A DNA stretch of 64,000 nucleotides, from the NCBI GenBank assembly GCA_944389975.1, contig CALXOH010000016.1, positions 62,001 through 126,000 of the forward strand. Reading direction: 5' to 3'. Shown one piece after another: positions 24,717 through 34,298 of this stretch (positions within the stretch are counted from its first letter, which is position 1; every line of letters begins with the position of its first letter). The notes under the pieces are model-generated. The model saw only the letters and a list, made by a program, of their open reading frames with translations. It made no database searches and had not been told where the DNA came from. A program made the translations under genes and the position numbers. This stretch comes from an uncultured Spirochaetaceae bacterium (lineage in GTDB: Bacteria > Spirochaetota > Spirochaetia > Sphaerochaetales > Sphaerochaetaceae).

Positions 24717-27545
24717 TCACTCTGCATAGTTCAGCGTGATATACCTGTTCATCACGAACTGGTCATCCCATCCTGCAGGCTTTTCATTCTCTTTGAAAGG
24801 TAGATTAATGACTGGCGTGAATGTATCGGATGCTGCAATGTCGAGCGCAGTCCGCCCCACGTTCGTTACAGATGCTGGGATGTTCAACACATTTATGCAT
24901 GCCGCATTGTAAAACGCATCCGTTTCAATTGTCTCAAGAGAATCAGGGAGAGTCAGAGTCACTCCTTCATAATGGAAATAGCAACTATCAAATGCCCAAT
25001 CTCCGATTTCAACTATTCCATCGGGAATTGCAAAATCCTTCGGTAATGATGCATTTTCAAAAGAGCGGTTTTCAATTCTTGTCATGGAAGAAGGAAGTCT
25101 GATTGAATTTATCCAAAGACCGGCAAAGACACCCTGCCCCATCGATTTGATTGAATCAGGTAGTACGATAGTGCAAGCTTTATAAGGAGAGTTTATCTTA
25201 AATGCATAATCCCCTACTTGCTCCATCCCATCCTCCACGATTATCGATTCCAGATATTCACTATCATCGAACAGGTACTTTCCCACACTCCTGACAGATG
25301 GGCCGAATGCAACAGAAACGAGATCGTAGCATTCATCGAATGCGTAATCAGGTACAGCAGAAACATTAACGTGTACATCCGTTATTTCCGTATCTTTGAA
25401 TAACTTTTCTTTGATGGTATTACCTTCCAGAATCACTTTTCCAACGTGATTGAATGCATTCACACCGACGGAAACAAGATCATCTGTCAGGACTTTGATC
25501 TTGCACTCTTCATTGTTACTGAAGGCACTCCCCCCTATTATCTTGATTGTTTGTGGTAAGGTAACTTCAATCAGATCTTTGCGGATGAATGCTTCATCTG
25601 CTATTTCGACAACCGGGTGGCCATCAATCGCATTGGGAACGTGGAACACTTTCTGGAATTCAGAGAGTTCCTCGGAAGCACCAAGGATCTTTATTCCACT
25701 TCCTGTCTTCTCATATGAGTACCAGGTTGCAGGATCTTCATTCCACTCACTCGGCTCTGTATTTTTGGTTAAAGTTCCTGTAAATCCATCATCCCAATGC
25801 AAACCCCACCAGTCTGGCGTCTCTTCCCAATGCACTACGACTTCAGATAGCGAAGAACAGCCCGAGATTATTTCATCTCCTACCTGGATTGCATTACGGG
25901 GGATAACCAAACTTGCAAGGTTTTTGCAGTCACTGAATGCATTTGATCCAATAACGTTCAAGCTCTCAGGCAGAGTGATTTCCGATAAAGCGGAAGATTG
26001 AAATGCTCCAAGATGAATATTCACCAAGCCCTCTGGAAGGTCGATGCTGGTCAAGCTGGTGCACTCTCGGAATGCATATGCACTTATCGCAACCAAATTT
26101 TCTCCGCTGAACGTGACTTCACTCAAGTTATTGCAGGTGAAGAATGCGCTGTTCGAAATCGTTTTCAAATTTGCTTTGAAGTTTGCCCTCTTCAAATTGG
26201 TATTTGCAAATGCGTTTACGCCAATGATTTCAAGATCTTCAGGGAAGTTTATGCTTTGCAAGTTGATGCAATCGTCAAACGCATTGCTTTGGATTTCCCT
26301 GACGCTATCCGGCAAAGTAACAGAGACCAATGATTCGTTATCTTGAAAAGCATATGTTCCAATGATCTCAACCCCGTCTTCAATGACAACACTGGAAACA
26401 GCCGATGATGAGAAGATATGATCAGGGATTTCCTCCCTTGATTCAACCACTACGCTCTTCACTCCTTTCAAACTATCAGTATTACAAAGCATGATTTGAG
26501 GAGGAATTACCAATTCAAGACTTTCGCATCCCCTGAACATATATGATTCCATGTAGGCAAGGCCGCCGAACGAGTTGACTGAAACAAGATTCATGCATCC
26601 AGAGAATACACTCGTTCCTATTCTTGTAACTGACTTCGGTAGAGATACTTCAACGAGCCCTGTGCTGCTGAATGCACTATTTCCAATCGATTCAACTGTT
26701 TGTGGAATATCGATACTCGTCAAACTGCTGCAGCCAAAGAACATGCCGCTTGGAATTACAGTCAGCGAAGCAGGCAGCTCCACATAACTCAGACTCGTCA
26801 TGCCGGAAAACAAATCGCTTCCGATCGCTTCAACAGAATTTGGAAAAGTTACCTTTCCAAATGAATGACTGTTCCTCGAAAGGCTTTTCACTGCTACTAC
26901 CGGCAGCCCCTCCAAGGTTCCAGGTATCGACAACTCTTCGATGTATTCCGGCGCTGAATCAACAAGCCCGGTGATAGTGACTTCCCCGTTATTGATTTCA
27001 TATGTAAAAAGGACATCTTCAACTACCTCCCCAGGCTCCTCTCCTTCCACTACATTCCATTTTGCATAAAGCTTCATGCCTTCCTCGATAATGAACATCT
27101 CGGATACGGGCTCTGAGTAGTCTGGATCAAGATACCATCCGTCGAATACATACCCATTTCTCGTAGGCTCAGGTAAATCCGAAGAATATATCTGACTGCC
27201 ATACGTGAAAGAAGGCCAAAAGGCCAGCTCTCCTCCTCCAAGGTTTAGAATTCCGTATGAGTTTCCAATCCACTTCGCATAGAGCGTCAGATCGTCATCA
27301 ACCCTGAAGTCCGACGAGACGACATCTGAAGCTCCTTCCAATGCCCAGCCAAGAAAGATGTATCCATTTTTTTTTCCAGGCGGGATTGAAGGAATCCCCG
27401 ATCCCTTCCCGATGCTTTCGATCTGTACTATTTCCCCATCTGAGATGAAAGTCACTTCGACCATCTCCCTCTGGACAAAGCTCAAATCACACGAAACGAA
27501 ATAGATAAGAGCGAAACTGAATGCAAGAAACCTACGAAGAGCCAT
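24717..27545 (-). CDS. BspA-like leucine-rich-repeat surface lipoprotein
   Basis: The protein of about 942 residues begins with a lipoprotein signal (RRFLAFSFALIYFVSCDLS, Cys as anchor). Two InlB-type B repeats follow, each ending GW...LYAKW (residues about 30-170). The remainder is an array of LRR_5/BspA repeats of about 22-23 residues with the pattern IPxxVxxIGxxAFxxCxxLxxVxLPxSV. Such proteins are displayed on the surface and bind host or bacterial ligands in oral and gut species. The start at 27545 has AAGGGGA upstream. Base composition is AT-richer than in neighbouring genes, and an AT-rich gene-free stretch lies upstream; this suggests horizontal acquisition. No operon partner. Confidence 0.92.
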   Translation of the reverse strand: MALRRFLAFSFALIYFVSCDLSFVQREMVEVTFISDGEIVQIESIGKGSGIPSIPPGKKNGYIFLGWALEGASDVVSSDFRVDDDLTLYAKWIGNSYGILNLGGGELAFWPSFTYGSQIYSSDLPEPTRNGYVFDGWYLDPDYSEPVSEMFIIEEGMKLYAKWNVVEGEEPGEVVEDVLFTYEINNGEVTITGLVDSAPEYIEELSIPGTLEGLPVVAVKSLSRNSHSFGKVTFPNSVEAIGSDLFSGMTSLSYVELPASLTVIPSGMFFGCSSLTSIDIPQTVESIGNSAFSSTGLVEVSLPKSVTRIGTSVFSGCMNLVSVNSFGGLAYMESYMFRGCESLELVIPPQIMLCNTDSLKGVKSVVVESREEIPDHIFSSSAVSSVVIEDGVEIIGTYAFQDNESLVSVTLPDSVREIQSNAFDDCINLQSINFPEDLEIIGVNAFANTNLKRANFKANLKTISNSAFFTCNNLSEVTFSGENLVAISAYAFRECTSLTSIDLPEGLVNIHLGAFQSSALSEITLPESLNVIGSNAFSDCKNLASLVIPRNAIQVGDEIISGCSSLSEVVVHWEETPDWWGLHWDDGFTGTLTKNTEPSEWNEDPATWYSYEKTGSGIKILGASEELSEFQKVFHVPNAIDGHPVVEIADEAFIRKDLIEVTLPQTIKIIGGSAFSNNEECKIKVLTDDLVSVGVNAFNHVGKVILEGNTIKEKLFKDTEITDVHVNVSAVPDYAFDECYDLVSVAFGPSVRSVGKYLFDDSEYLESIIVEDGMEQVGDYAFKINSPYKACTIVLPDSIKSMGQGVFAGLWINSIRLPSSMTRIENRSFENASLPKDFAIPDGIVEIGDWAFDSCYFHYEGVTLTLPDSLETIETDAFYNAACINVLNIPASVTNVGRTALDIAASDTFTPVINLPFKENEKPAGWDDQFVMNRYITLNYAE

Positions 27546-27904
27546 ACCATCCCCTTTCAGACGAACATATTCCGACAGACACATATAATCATATTTTCCG
27601 CTATGTTTCACCGTCAATAAAAATCTGCCTGAAACTTGAAAAGATGTACCTCGATGGTGTCATTAATGATATAATTATTTGCAGTTATTATATTATTATC
27701 ATATCATATCTAGTATATATTTAATTTATATCATTTGTTTTGATATCAGTTAAATATTAGTTTTAATAATTTCTATGTTCTTTCAATAATTACCACTACA
27801 GAAAGAAATTATTATGTAAAATTACCTATAAAAACATGTCATTTTTTCTATCAAAACAGTTTACAATCGCTATCGGACATGTTAACTTATTTTCAGTGGC
27901 TTAA
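27546..27904. other. AT-rich gene-free stretch between the BspA-like gene and the rpsB leader
   Basis: About 360 nt with no credible coding frame. It is strongly AT-rich, especially 27655-27880, where runs of alternating A and T (TATATTATTATCATATCATATC) dominate. It must hold the promoter of the BspA-like gene on the minus strand, but the many TATA-like words make a single call unreliable. No repeat longer than a few bases and no RNA gene was seen. Confidence 0.6.
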
Positions 27905-28122
27905 TTGACGCTGTCGTCGGGTTGCCGTAGAGAGGGACCGCCATAGTCGCCCTTGGAGTAGTCTGAGGGCGCAAATTTTGACAGAACACCCGCTCCCCTA
28001 TTGAATCCTACATCGTTTTCAGTTTAGAGTGTACTTACCGCTTTTAGCGGAATTTCCGCCCGTACGGGTGAGATAAAGCGAAAGGAAGGGAAAGAGATTT
28101 CCCGGGCGTTAGGAGTCATTTT
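27905..28122 (+). promoter_or_regulatory. Promoter and structured 5' leader of the rpsB operon
   Basis: A promoter candidate TTGACG (27905-27910), 17 nt, TAGAGA (27928-27933) opens the region; a perfect TTGACA at 27978-27983 lacks a good -10. The leader contains hairpin CGCCCT/AGGGCG (27948-27971), CCGC/GCGG near 28039-28050, and close to the gene a nested structure. In that structure CGCCC (28057-28061) pairs with GGGCG (28104-28108) and encloses GGGAAA-GAGA-TTTCCC (28088-28103), which has a GNRA tetraloop. AGGAG (28111-28115) follows directly. rpsB leaders in other bacteria are autoregulated by S2; that role here is inferred. Confidence 0.5.
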
Positions 28123-28965
28123 ATGGCAGTAGTAACAATGAAGAGCCTCCTGGAGTCAGGAGTACACTTCGGCCACCAGACAAAAAGGTGGAATCCAAAG
28201 ATGGCGCGTTTCATCTTCACGGAGAGAAACGGCATCCACATCATCGATCTTCAGAAGACCAGTGCTTGCATCGTAGAAGCATACGAAGCTGTAAGAACAC
28301 AGGTCAGGAACGGAAAGCAGATCCTTTTCGTGGGAACAAAGAAACAGGCACAGCAGGCAATCGAGGAAGAGGCAAAGAGGTGCAACATGCCTTATGTTTC
28401 GAATCGCTGGCTCGGCGGCATGCTCACAAACTTCGTCACGATCCAGAAGAGCATCGGCAAGCTCAAGATGCTTGAGAGGATGGAAGCTGACGGAACTTTC
28501 GATTCGCTCACGAAGAAGGAAGTAGCACTATATACAAAGCAGAAGGAGAAGCTCGAGAAGAACCTTGGGGGAATCAAGGACATGAAGGAGCTTCCCGGAG
28601 CACTTTTCATCATCGACACAAAGAAGGAAGCAACTGCAGTTGCAGAAGCAAAGAGGCTTGGCATCCCTGTGATCGCAGTCGTTGACACGAACTGTGACCC
28701 GACCGACATCGCGTACCCGATCCCGGGAAACGATGACGCGATCAGGGCTATTTCGCTCTTTGTAGAGATCATTGCAAACGCAGTAATCGATGCAGACAGC
28801 GGAGCTGGAATCCAGATCATCGAGAGCCTCGACGACGAGGATGTCCAGGAAGGAGAAGCATCTGAGGACAAGGATGTAGAGATCGAGGATTTCTCGAACT
28901 ACGTCCCGAAGGACGATGAGAAGGAAGAGGAAGATATCGTTACCGACGAAGAGGACGAGGAGTAA
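28123..28965 (+). CDS. rpsB: 30S ribosomal protein S2
   Basis: S2 binds the 30S head-body junction. The 280-residue protein has the family opening [24 protein letters not shown] and the segments [14 protein letters not shown] and [11 protein letters not shown]. It is longer than most S2 proteins (about 230-260) because of a strongly acidic C-terminal tail of about 45 residues rich in Asp and Glu. AGGAG lies 7 nt before the ATG. First gene of the rpsB-tsf-frr-uppS-cdsA-dxr-rseP run; tsf starts 3 nt after its stop. Confidence 0.97.
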   Translation: MAVVTMKSLLESGVHFGHQTKRWNPKMARFIFTERNGIHIIDLQKTSACIVEAYEAVRTQVRNGKQILFVGTKKQAQQAIEEEAKRCNMPYVSNRWLGGMLTNFVTIQKSIGKLKMLERMEADGTFDSLTKKEVALYTKQKEKLEKNLGGIKDMKELPGALFIIDTKKEATAVAEAKRLGIPVIAVVDTNCDPTDIAYPIPGNDDAIRAISLFVEIIANAVIDADSGAGIQIIESLDDEDVQEGEASEDKDVEIEDFSNYVPKDDEKEEEDIVTDEEDEE

Positions 28966-28968
28966 TAT

Positions 28969-29817
28969 ATGGCAATCAGCGCACAGGATGTTAAGAAGCT
29001 CCGCGACATTACAGGAGCTGGAATGATGGATTGCAAGAAGGCACTTTCCCAGGCCGACGGAGACTTTGCCAAGGCAGAGAAGATCCTCAAGGAGATGGGA
29101 CTTGCCGCAGTTGCCAAGAGGCAGGACAGGGCAACGGAGAACGGAAGGGTGTTCGTAAAGTCCAACGGGAAGAAGGCTGTACTTCTCTCCCTCTCATGCG
29201 AGACCGATTTCGTTGCAAAGAACAAGGATTTCGAGAAGCTCGGAGAGGACATCTGTGATGTAGTCCTTGAGAAGGGATACACCGAAGTCAACGACGAACT
29301 CCACCAGATGGTCAACGACCTCATCGCGATCATCAAGGAGAACATGGCACTTGAGAAGCTGGTCGTAGTGGATGTAGCGGGCTATGCTGCAACTTACATC
29401 CACGGCGAAGGCTCCGTAGCAGTTCTGGTGAACCTCTCAAGCGACAAGAGCGAAATCTTCGATGACGAGGAATTCAAGACGCTTGCACACGACCTCGCGC
29501 TCCACGCAGCTGCATTCAAGCCGCAGTTCTTGAACGAGAAGAACATCGACAAGGCTTACGAAGATGAGCAGAAGTCGATCTTCCAGGCACAGGTCGAGCA
29601 GGATGAGAAACTCGCTTCAAAGCCGGAGAAGGTCAAAGAGGGCATCATCAACGGAAAGATGCAGAAGCTTTACAGCGAGATCTGCTTCGAGGATCAGAAG
29701 TTCGTCAAGGACGACACGAAGTCTGTAAAGCAGGCTATCGATGAAGTTGCCAAGAAGCACGGAGCAAAGGTTGCAATCGCAAACTACTTCGTATTCCAGG
29801 CCGGCGTAAAGAACTGA
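28969..29817 (+). CDS. tsf: Elongation factor Ts
   Basis: EF-Ts exchanges GDP for GTP on EF-Tu. The 282-residue product starts ISAQDVKKLRDITGAGMMDCKKAL, the N-terminal UBA-like domain signature, and has the core motif LSCETDFVAKN. The length is normal. It follows rpsB by 3 nt, with frr 9 nt downstream. pyrH, which usually follows tsf, is missing here. Confidence 0.97.
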   Translation: MAISAQDVKKLRDITGAGMMDCKKALSQADGDFAKAEKILKEMGLAAVAKRQDRATENGRVFVKSNGKKAVLLSLSCETDFVAKNKDFEKLGEDICDVVLEKGYTEVNDELHQMVNDLIAIIKENMALEKLVVVDVAGYAATYIHGEGSVAVLVNLSSDKSEIFDDEEFKTLAHDLALHAAAFKPQFLNEKNIDKAYEDEQKSIFQAQVEQDEKLASKPEKVKEGIINGKMQKLYSEICFEDQKFVKDDTKSVKQAIDEVAKKHGAKVAIANYFVFQAGVKN

Positions 29818-29826
29818 GGAAGCAAG

Positions 29827-30381
29827 ATGCAAAGCGTACTAGACAACTGTACCGAAAGGATGAACAAGTGCATCCAGAGCCTGAAGAACGAATTTCAATC
29901 GATGAGGACGGGAAGAGCTAATGCAAGCCTTTTTGAGAAGCTCAAGGTAGACTACTACGGAAGCGAGACACCGCTTAACCAGGTAGCGTCAATCAGCGTT
30001 CCCGAAGCAAGGCTTGTTGTAATCCAGCCTTGGGACAAGAGCGTTCTCGGAGCGATCGAGAAGGCAATCCAGAAGTCTGAACTCGGATTGAACCCGAACA
30101 ACGACGGAAAGCTTATCAGGGTGAACTTCCCTGCACTCACGGAAGCAAGGAGAAAGGAACTTGCAAAGAGTGCAAAGCAGACTGCGGAAGGGGCGAAGGT
30201 TGCAATCAGAAACGTACGCAGGGATGCGATGGACGAGTTGAAGAAACTCGAGAAAGATGCCCAGATCAGCGAAGACCAGAGAAAGGACGGGGAGGCCAAG
30301 GTCCAGAAGATCACCGACTCCTCAATCCAGGAGATCCAGAAGATCGCTGAAGAGAAAGAAAAAGAGATCATGGAGATCTGA
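29827..30381 (+). CDS. frr: Ribosome recycling factor
   Basis: RRF splits post-termination ribosomes together with EF-G. The 184-residue length is exactly typical. Motifs include MRTGRANASLFEKLKVDYYG, TPLNQVASISVPEARL and RVNFPALTEARRKELAK. It sits 9 nt after tsf, directly where pyrH would be in most bacteria, and 8 nt before uppS. Confidence 0.97.
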   Translation: MQSVLDNCTERMNKCIQSLKNEFQSMRTGRANASLFEKLKVDYYGSETPLNQVASISVPEARLVVIQPWDKSVLGAIEKAIQKSELGLNPNNDGKLIRVNFPALTEARRKELAKSAKQTAEGAKVAIRNVRRDAMDELKKLEKDAQISEDQRKDGEAKVQKITDSSIQEIQKIAEEKEKEIMEI

Positions 30382-30389
30382 AGACTGAT

Positions 30390-31064
30390 ATGGAACATCT
30401 CGCCATCATAATGGATGGAAACGGACGCTGGGCCGAAAACCGCGGTTTAAAGCGTTCCGAAGGACACAAGGAGGGTATGAACGCCCTCCTTCGTGTCATT
30501 CATAGGGTGATCGAGAGAAAAATCCCCTACCTCTCCGTGTATGCTTTCTCACGGGAGAACTGGAAAAGACCAAGAAGCGAAGTCGACTTTCTCTTCGCTC
30601 TCTTTTCAAAAACCATCGATGATAAGTTGAAGGAACTTATGGATCTGGGAGTACGGGTAGTCTTCTCTGGATCAAGGGAGAGGATAACCAGAAACCTGCT
30701 TGAGAAAATGGACAGGCTTTCTTCAGAGACTCAATTGAATTCCACATTAACGCTTCAAGTCATGCTCGACTACTCTTCCGAGGAGGAGATCGAGAGAGCT
30801 GTCAAAAACGCAATAGAAAACGGCAGGATCCCGCCTACATACCAAGATATACTCTCTTTCCGAGACAATCCGTTCATTCCGCTTCCGGATATGATCGTGC
30901 GTTCATCCGGAGAAAAAAGGCTGAGTGGCTTCATGCTTTTAGAGGCCGGGTATACCGAATTGGGTTTTTATGATATATTATTTCCCGATTGGAATGCTGA
31001 AATGATTGATAAAATCATTTCTGATTTTTCCCGGAGAAGACGGAGATTCGGAGGATTGTCATGA
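30390..31064 (+). CDS. uppS: Undecaprenyl diphosphate synthase (cis-prenyltransferase)
   Basis: UppS condenses IPP units onto FPP to give the C55 lipid carrier for cell-wall synthesis. The 224-residue product has IIMDGNGRWAENRGLKRSEGH, with the catalytic Asp and Arg, followed by YAFSRENWKRP and the C-terminal RSSGEKRLSGFML. Its stop overlaps the cdsA start (ATGA). Confidence 0.96.
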   Translation: MEHLAIIMDGNGRWAENRGLKRSEGHKEGMNALLRVIHRVIERKIPYLSVYAFSRENWKRPRSEVDFLFALFSKTIDDKLKELMDLGVRVVFSGSRERITRNLLEKMDRLSSETQLNSTLTLQVMLDYSSEEEIERAVKNAIENGRIPPTYQDILSFRDNPFIPLPDMIVRSSGEKRLSGFMLLEAGYTELGFYDILFPDWNAEMIDKIISDFSRRRRRFGGLS

Positions 31065-31900
31065 GTTCATTTGTAAAAAGAATACTTTCAGCAGTAGTGC
31101 TTCTACCGCTGTTGATCTTGTTTACACTCCTTCTTCCGCAGTATCACATGATCGGGTTCGTCTTCTTCTTCACCGTCGCATTCATCCTCGGAAGCCATGA
31201 GATGTACAACATCGTCAGGAAAAAAGGTGATGTTTCGAAGCTCGCAATGCTTGCAGTTGTATTTCCCGTATTGGAATATGCATCGAAGCACTTCGGACTC
31301 TCGGATCTCACGAACTTCCACTTCTTCATGCTGTTGGTGATCCTCACGTTCATCATCGAACTATTCAAGGGTGCAAAGGATGATTTTTCCTCATCGATAT
31401 CGCGCGTTTCATTGACTTCCCTCGTTTTGATCTATCCTGGACTGACATCGACGTTCGTAATCGATCTTGCGTTCCTTCCCGATCCTACGCCGTACATATT
31501 CTTGTATTTTGCATTCGTATTCTCTTCAGATACGTTTGCTTTCTTCACTGGGCTTTTGTTCGGAAAAGGAAACCAAGGGTTTATAAAGGTAAGCCCAAAA
31601 AAGAGCGTTGCAGGGTATATCGGGGGATCTTTGATACCAGCTCTCATCGGATCTTTGGTTCCGGTGTTGTTCCCTGCATACTACGCATTCACCCCTCTTG
31701 TCGGCTTCTTCCTCGGCCTCTTCACGTCATTCTTTGCAGAGATCGGGGATTTGGTTGAATCGCTTTTCAAGCGCAGCGCGGGGATCAAGGATTCCGGAAC
31801 AATCATACCGGGAAGGGGTGGCATACTCGATTCGATCGACTCACTGATGATTGCAGCACCTGCATTCATGATCCTTTCTCATATCTTCGGCCTTGTATGA
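31061..31900 (+). CDS. cdsA: Phosphatidate cytidylyltransferase
   Basis: CdsA makes CDP-diacylglycerol from phosphatidate and CTP in the inner membrane. The 279-residue protein has about eight hydrophobic helices and the family signature near the C-terminus, DSGTIIPGRGGILDSIDSLM; SSDTFAFFTGLLFGK is the second conserved segment. It overlaps uppS and dxr by 4 nt at each end, so the genes are tightly coupled. Confidence 0.95.
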   Translation: MSSFVKRILSAVVLLPLLILFTLLLPQYHMIGFVFFFTVAFILGSHEMYNIVRKKGDVSKLAMLAVVFPVLEYASKHFGLSDLTNFHFFMLLVILTFIIELFKGAKDDFSSSISRVSLTSLVLIYPGLTSTFVIDLAFLPDPTPYIFLYFAFVFSSDTFAFFTGLLFGKGNQGFIKVSPKKSVAGYIGGSLIPALIGSLVPVLFPAYYAFTPLVGFFLGLFTSFFAEIGDLVESLFKRSAGIKDSGTIIPGRGGILDSIDSLMIAAPAFMILSHIFGLV

Positions 31901-32988
31901 AACGGGTTCTCCTCTTGGGAGCAACCGGCTCCGTGGGATCTACTTTCCTAAAAATCTATCCTACCCTTTCAGAGAAGATCAAACTCGTAGGAATTGTTGC
32001 AAACAGCAACCTTGATGCTTATTCGATTGCTAGGAAATTCAACGTTCCGTGCCTTTTGATGGGAGGAAAGGGTACAGATGAGTTTCATTCGTTCATCGAT
32101 CTCACAAAACCCGATATAGCGCTCAACGGAGTCTCCGGCTCATCCGGGCTGGTATACACCGACATTTTGATAGAACGAAAAATCGACATAGCGCTGGCAA
32201 ACAAGGAGTCGATAGTACTCGGAGGGAAATACATACTTTCGAAGGCAAAAGCAAACGGGGTTTCGATCATCCCGGTAGACAGCGAACATAGCGCACTGGA
32301 TGCATTGATCAAGGCACACGGGAAAAGCGTAAGGAAGCTGATACTCACCTGTTCCGGAGGCCCGTTTCTACATCGCGATGACCTTGGGGACATCACCCTT
32401 TCCGATGCGATCAAGCATCCCACGTGGAACATGGGAAAAGAGATCTCGGTCGATTCTGCAACGCTGTCGAACAAAGGGCTTGAAGTCATTGAAGCAAGCT
32501 ACCTTTTCTCTTTCAAAGGGAAGGATATAGATGTAGTTATACACCCTGAATCAATAGTACACTCGATGGTGATGCTCGAAAACGGGGGAATCTACATGGA
32601 AGCGTCAAAGCCCGATATGGCGTTTCCAATTGCAAAGGCGCTCATCGGGAACTCAGGCACTGAAAGGATTGCAAAAAGCCCCGAAATCCCTTTGTCACTC
32701 AACTTTCTTCCATGGGACAGGAAGAAGTGGAAGATGCTCACACTATCATACCAGGCACTCGAGATGGGCGCATCCTACCCCATCGCATACATAAGCGCAA
32801 ACGAAATTGCAAGGAATATGTTCATATCTGGAAAGATAGGATTTCTTGACATACAAAACCTTGTGGAAAAGGTTCTTGATAACGATTTTTCGTCAAAGCC
32901 ATCAACCTTGGATGAGATATTGTTTCAGAAGAACAGGGCTCTTTCCTTCGTTCAGGAAACTTTGGATAAATCATGCTGGGTATCTTGA
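31897..32988 (+). CDS. dxr: 1-deoxy-D-xylulose 5-phosphate reductoisomerase
   Basis: Dxr makes MEP from DXP, the first committed MEP-pathway step. The 363-residue product has the NADPH motif LLGATGSVGST, then LANKESIVLGG, IPVDSEHSAL and IHPESIVHSMV, which contain the metal- and substrate-binding residues. It overlaps cdsA by 4 nt and rseP by 16 nt. IspG, two steps from the end of this pathway, is encoded at 4043 in the same window. Confidence 0.96.
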   Translation: MKRVLLLGATGSVGSTFLKIYPTLSEKIKLVGIVANSNLDAYSIARKFNVPCLLMGGKGTDEFHSFIDLTKPDIALNGVSGSSGLVYTDILIERKIDIALANKESIVLGGKYILSKAKANGVSIIPVDSEHSALDALIKAHGKSVRKLILTCSGGPFLHRDDLGDITLSDAIKHPTWNMGKEISVDSATLSNKGLEVIEASYLFSFKGKDIDVVIHPESIVHSMVMLENGGIYMEASKPDMAFPIAKALIGNSGTERIAKSPEIPLSLNFLPWDRKKWKMLTLSYQALEMGASYPIAYISANEIARNMFISGKIGFLDIQNLVEKVLDNDFSSKPSTLDEILFQKNRALSFVQETLDKSCWVS

Positions 32989-34298
32989 GGTTTCTCATAG
33001 GCTTTCTTCTCATCGGCCTTGTGGTGTTCTTCCATGAGCTCGGGCACTTTCTGATGGCACGCTTGATGAGAGTGGATGTCGATGTGTTCTCGTTCGGGAT
33101 GGGCCCTACCCTTCTATCATTCTACGGAGTGAAGACAGAGTACAGGATCTCAGCGTTCCCTTTCGGCGGCTATTGCAGGATGAAGGGATCTGCGGACCTC
33201 GGGAAAGCCCTTTCGGAGAAGAAGAACTCATTCGGCTTCATTGAGCTCGGCTCATATTTCTCCTCAAATCCGATAAGAAGGTTTCTGATCTACCTCGGAG
33301 GTCCGTTGATGAACTTTCTGCTTGCTGTCGCACTCTTTGCAATATCCTCTCTAGTCCCCGTGGCACACCCAAGCGATGAAGCGTACGTGACTTCTACAAG
33401 CGAATACCCCGGCGTATTTGATTTCACACCACAAGAGAGCCCGATTGAGAAGGGGGATCTGGTCCTTTCTGTCGACGGCATTGAAGTTGAAGACTACCAA
33501 AGGTTTACATCACTCCTCCCCGAGGACGGAAGGGAAGTTGATCTGATTGTACTACGCAATGGCAAAGAGGTGGATATCACCATCAAGAGCGAAATGATCG
33601 ATGGAAAAGCGTACTACGGGATATCGAATTTGAAACCTCCCGTCGTAGGACGTTCTGAAAGCCCTATGTTTCTCCCCGGGGACAGGATCGTATCGATAAA
33701 CGGCGTAAAGACAGAGTATACTCTCGATGTACTGGAGTACGGACGCAGAGATTCGAACGAACTTGAAGTACTCAGGGATGGAGAAGTTTTCAAATTCGAA
33801 TTGGCAGGTAATTCCTTTCCGTTCTCCTGGGAAGGAAAGACTGTGGAAAGAAGAAGCCATGAGGGAAATCCGATTCGCTACGGACTGGATAAAAGCATAG
33901 AGTGCTTCAAATCGACATTCGAGGGGCTCTCGGCACTTCTGGTGCTGGACTTCGGGAAACTCCACGGGATGATGCAAGGCCCGATATTCGCATCAAGCGG
34001 GATAGGAAACATAACTACACTCGCGCTTGAAAGCGGGAAAAACGACGGGATAAGGACTACATTCCACCTTCTTGCAATCGTATCCGTAAGCATATTCGCG
34101 CTCAATGTACTACCCGTTCCATCATTCGACGGAGGGCAGATGATCATCTCCCTCGTGGAGCTTTTGAAGAAGAAACCATTGAAGCCCAAGACCTACGTAC
34201 TGGTTGAGATGGCCGGGCTTCTGGTGGCACTTTTCATAATAATCGGGATGTACAGCATCGATATCCTGAAGCTCTTCGGGAATATCATTTCCTCGTGA
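32973..34298 (+). CDS. rseP: Site-2 intramembrane zinc metalloprotease RseP
   Basis: RseP-type proteases cleave membrane-bound anti-sigma factors and signal peptide remnants within the inner membrane. The 441-residue protein has the metal motif HELGH in the first helix (VVFFHELGHFLMARLMRVDV), one or two PDZ modules in the periplasmic part (ending near residue 290), and the C-terminal NVLPVPSFDGGQMI, which carries the second metal-binding Asp. It overlaps dxr by 16 nt and converges on dnaB, with a 14-nt overlap of ends. Confidence 0.95.
   Translation: MLGILRFLIGFLLIGLVVFFHELGHFLMARLMRVDVDVFSFGMGPTLLSFYGVKTEYRISAFPFGGYCRMKGSADLGKALSEKKNSFGFIELGSYFSSNPIRRFLIYLGGPLMNFLLAVALFAISSLVPVAHPSDEAYVTSTSEYPGVFDFTPQESPIEKGDLVLSVDGIEVEDYQRFTSLLPEDGREVDLIVLRNGKEVDITIKSEMIDGKAYYGISNLKPPVVGRSESPMFLPGDRIVSINGVKTEYTLDVLEYGRRDSNELEVLRDGEVFKFELAGNSFPFSWEGKTVERRSHEGNPIRYGLDKSIECFKSTFEGLSALLVLDFGKLHGMMQGPIFASSGIGNITTLALESGKNDGIRTTFHLLAIVSVSIFALNVLPVPSFDGGQMIISLVELLKKKPLKPKTYVLVEMAGLLVALFIIIGMYSIDILKLFGNIISS

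Noticed and set aside
24717-27545. The regular spacing of the BspA-like repeats as a possible CRISPR array
   Set aside because: The periodicity is at the protein level (about 66-69 nt, imperfect, inside one long reading frame) with no identical repeats or spacers.
27655-27880. AT-rich stretch as a replication origin
   Set aside because: No DnaA-box cluster was seen and the nearby genes are not dnaA, dnaN or gyr; AT-richness alone is not enough.
27905-28020. 6S RNA, tmRNA or SRP RNA in the rpsB upstream region
   Set aside because: None of their conserved cores (SRP tetraloop segment, tmRNA tRNA-like ends, 6S central bubble) could be found; a leader is simpler.
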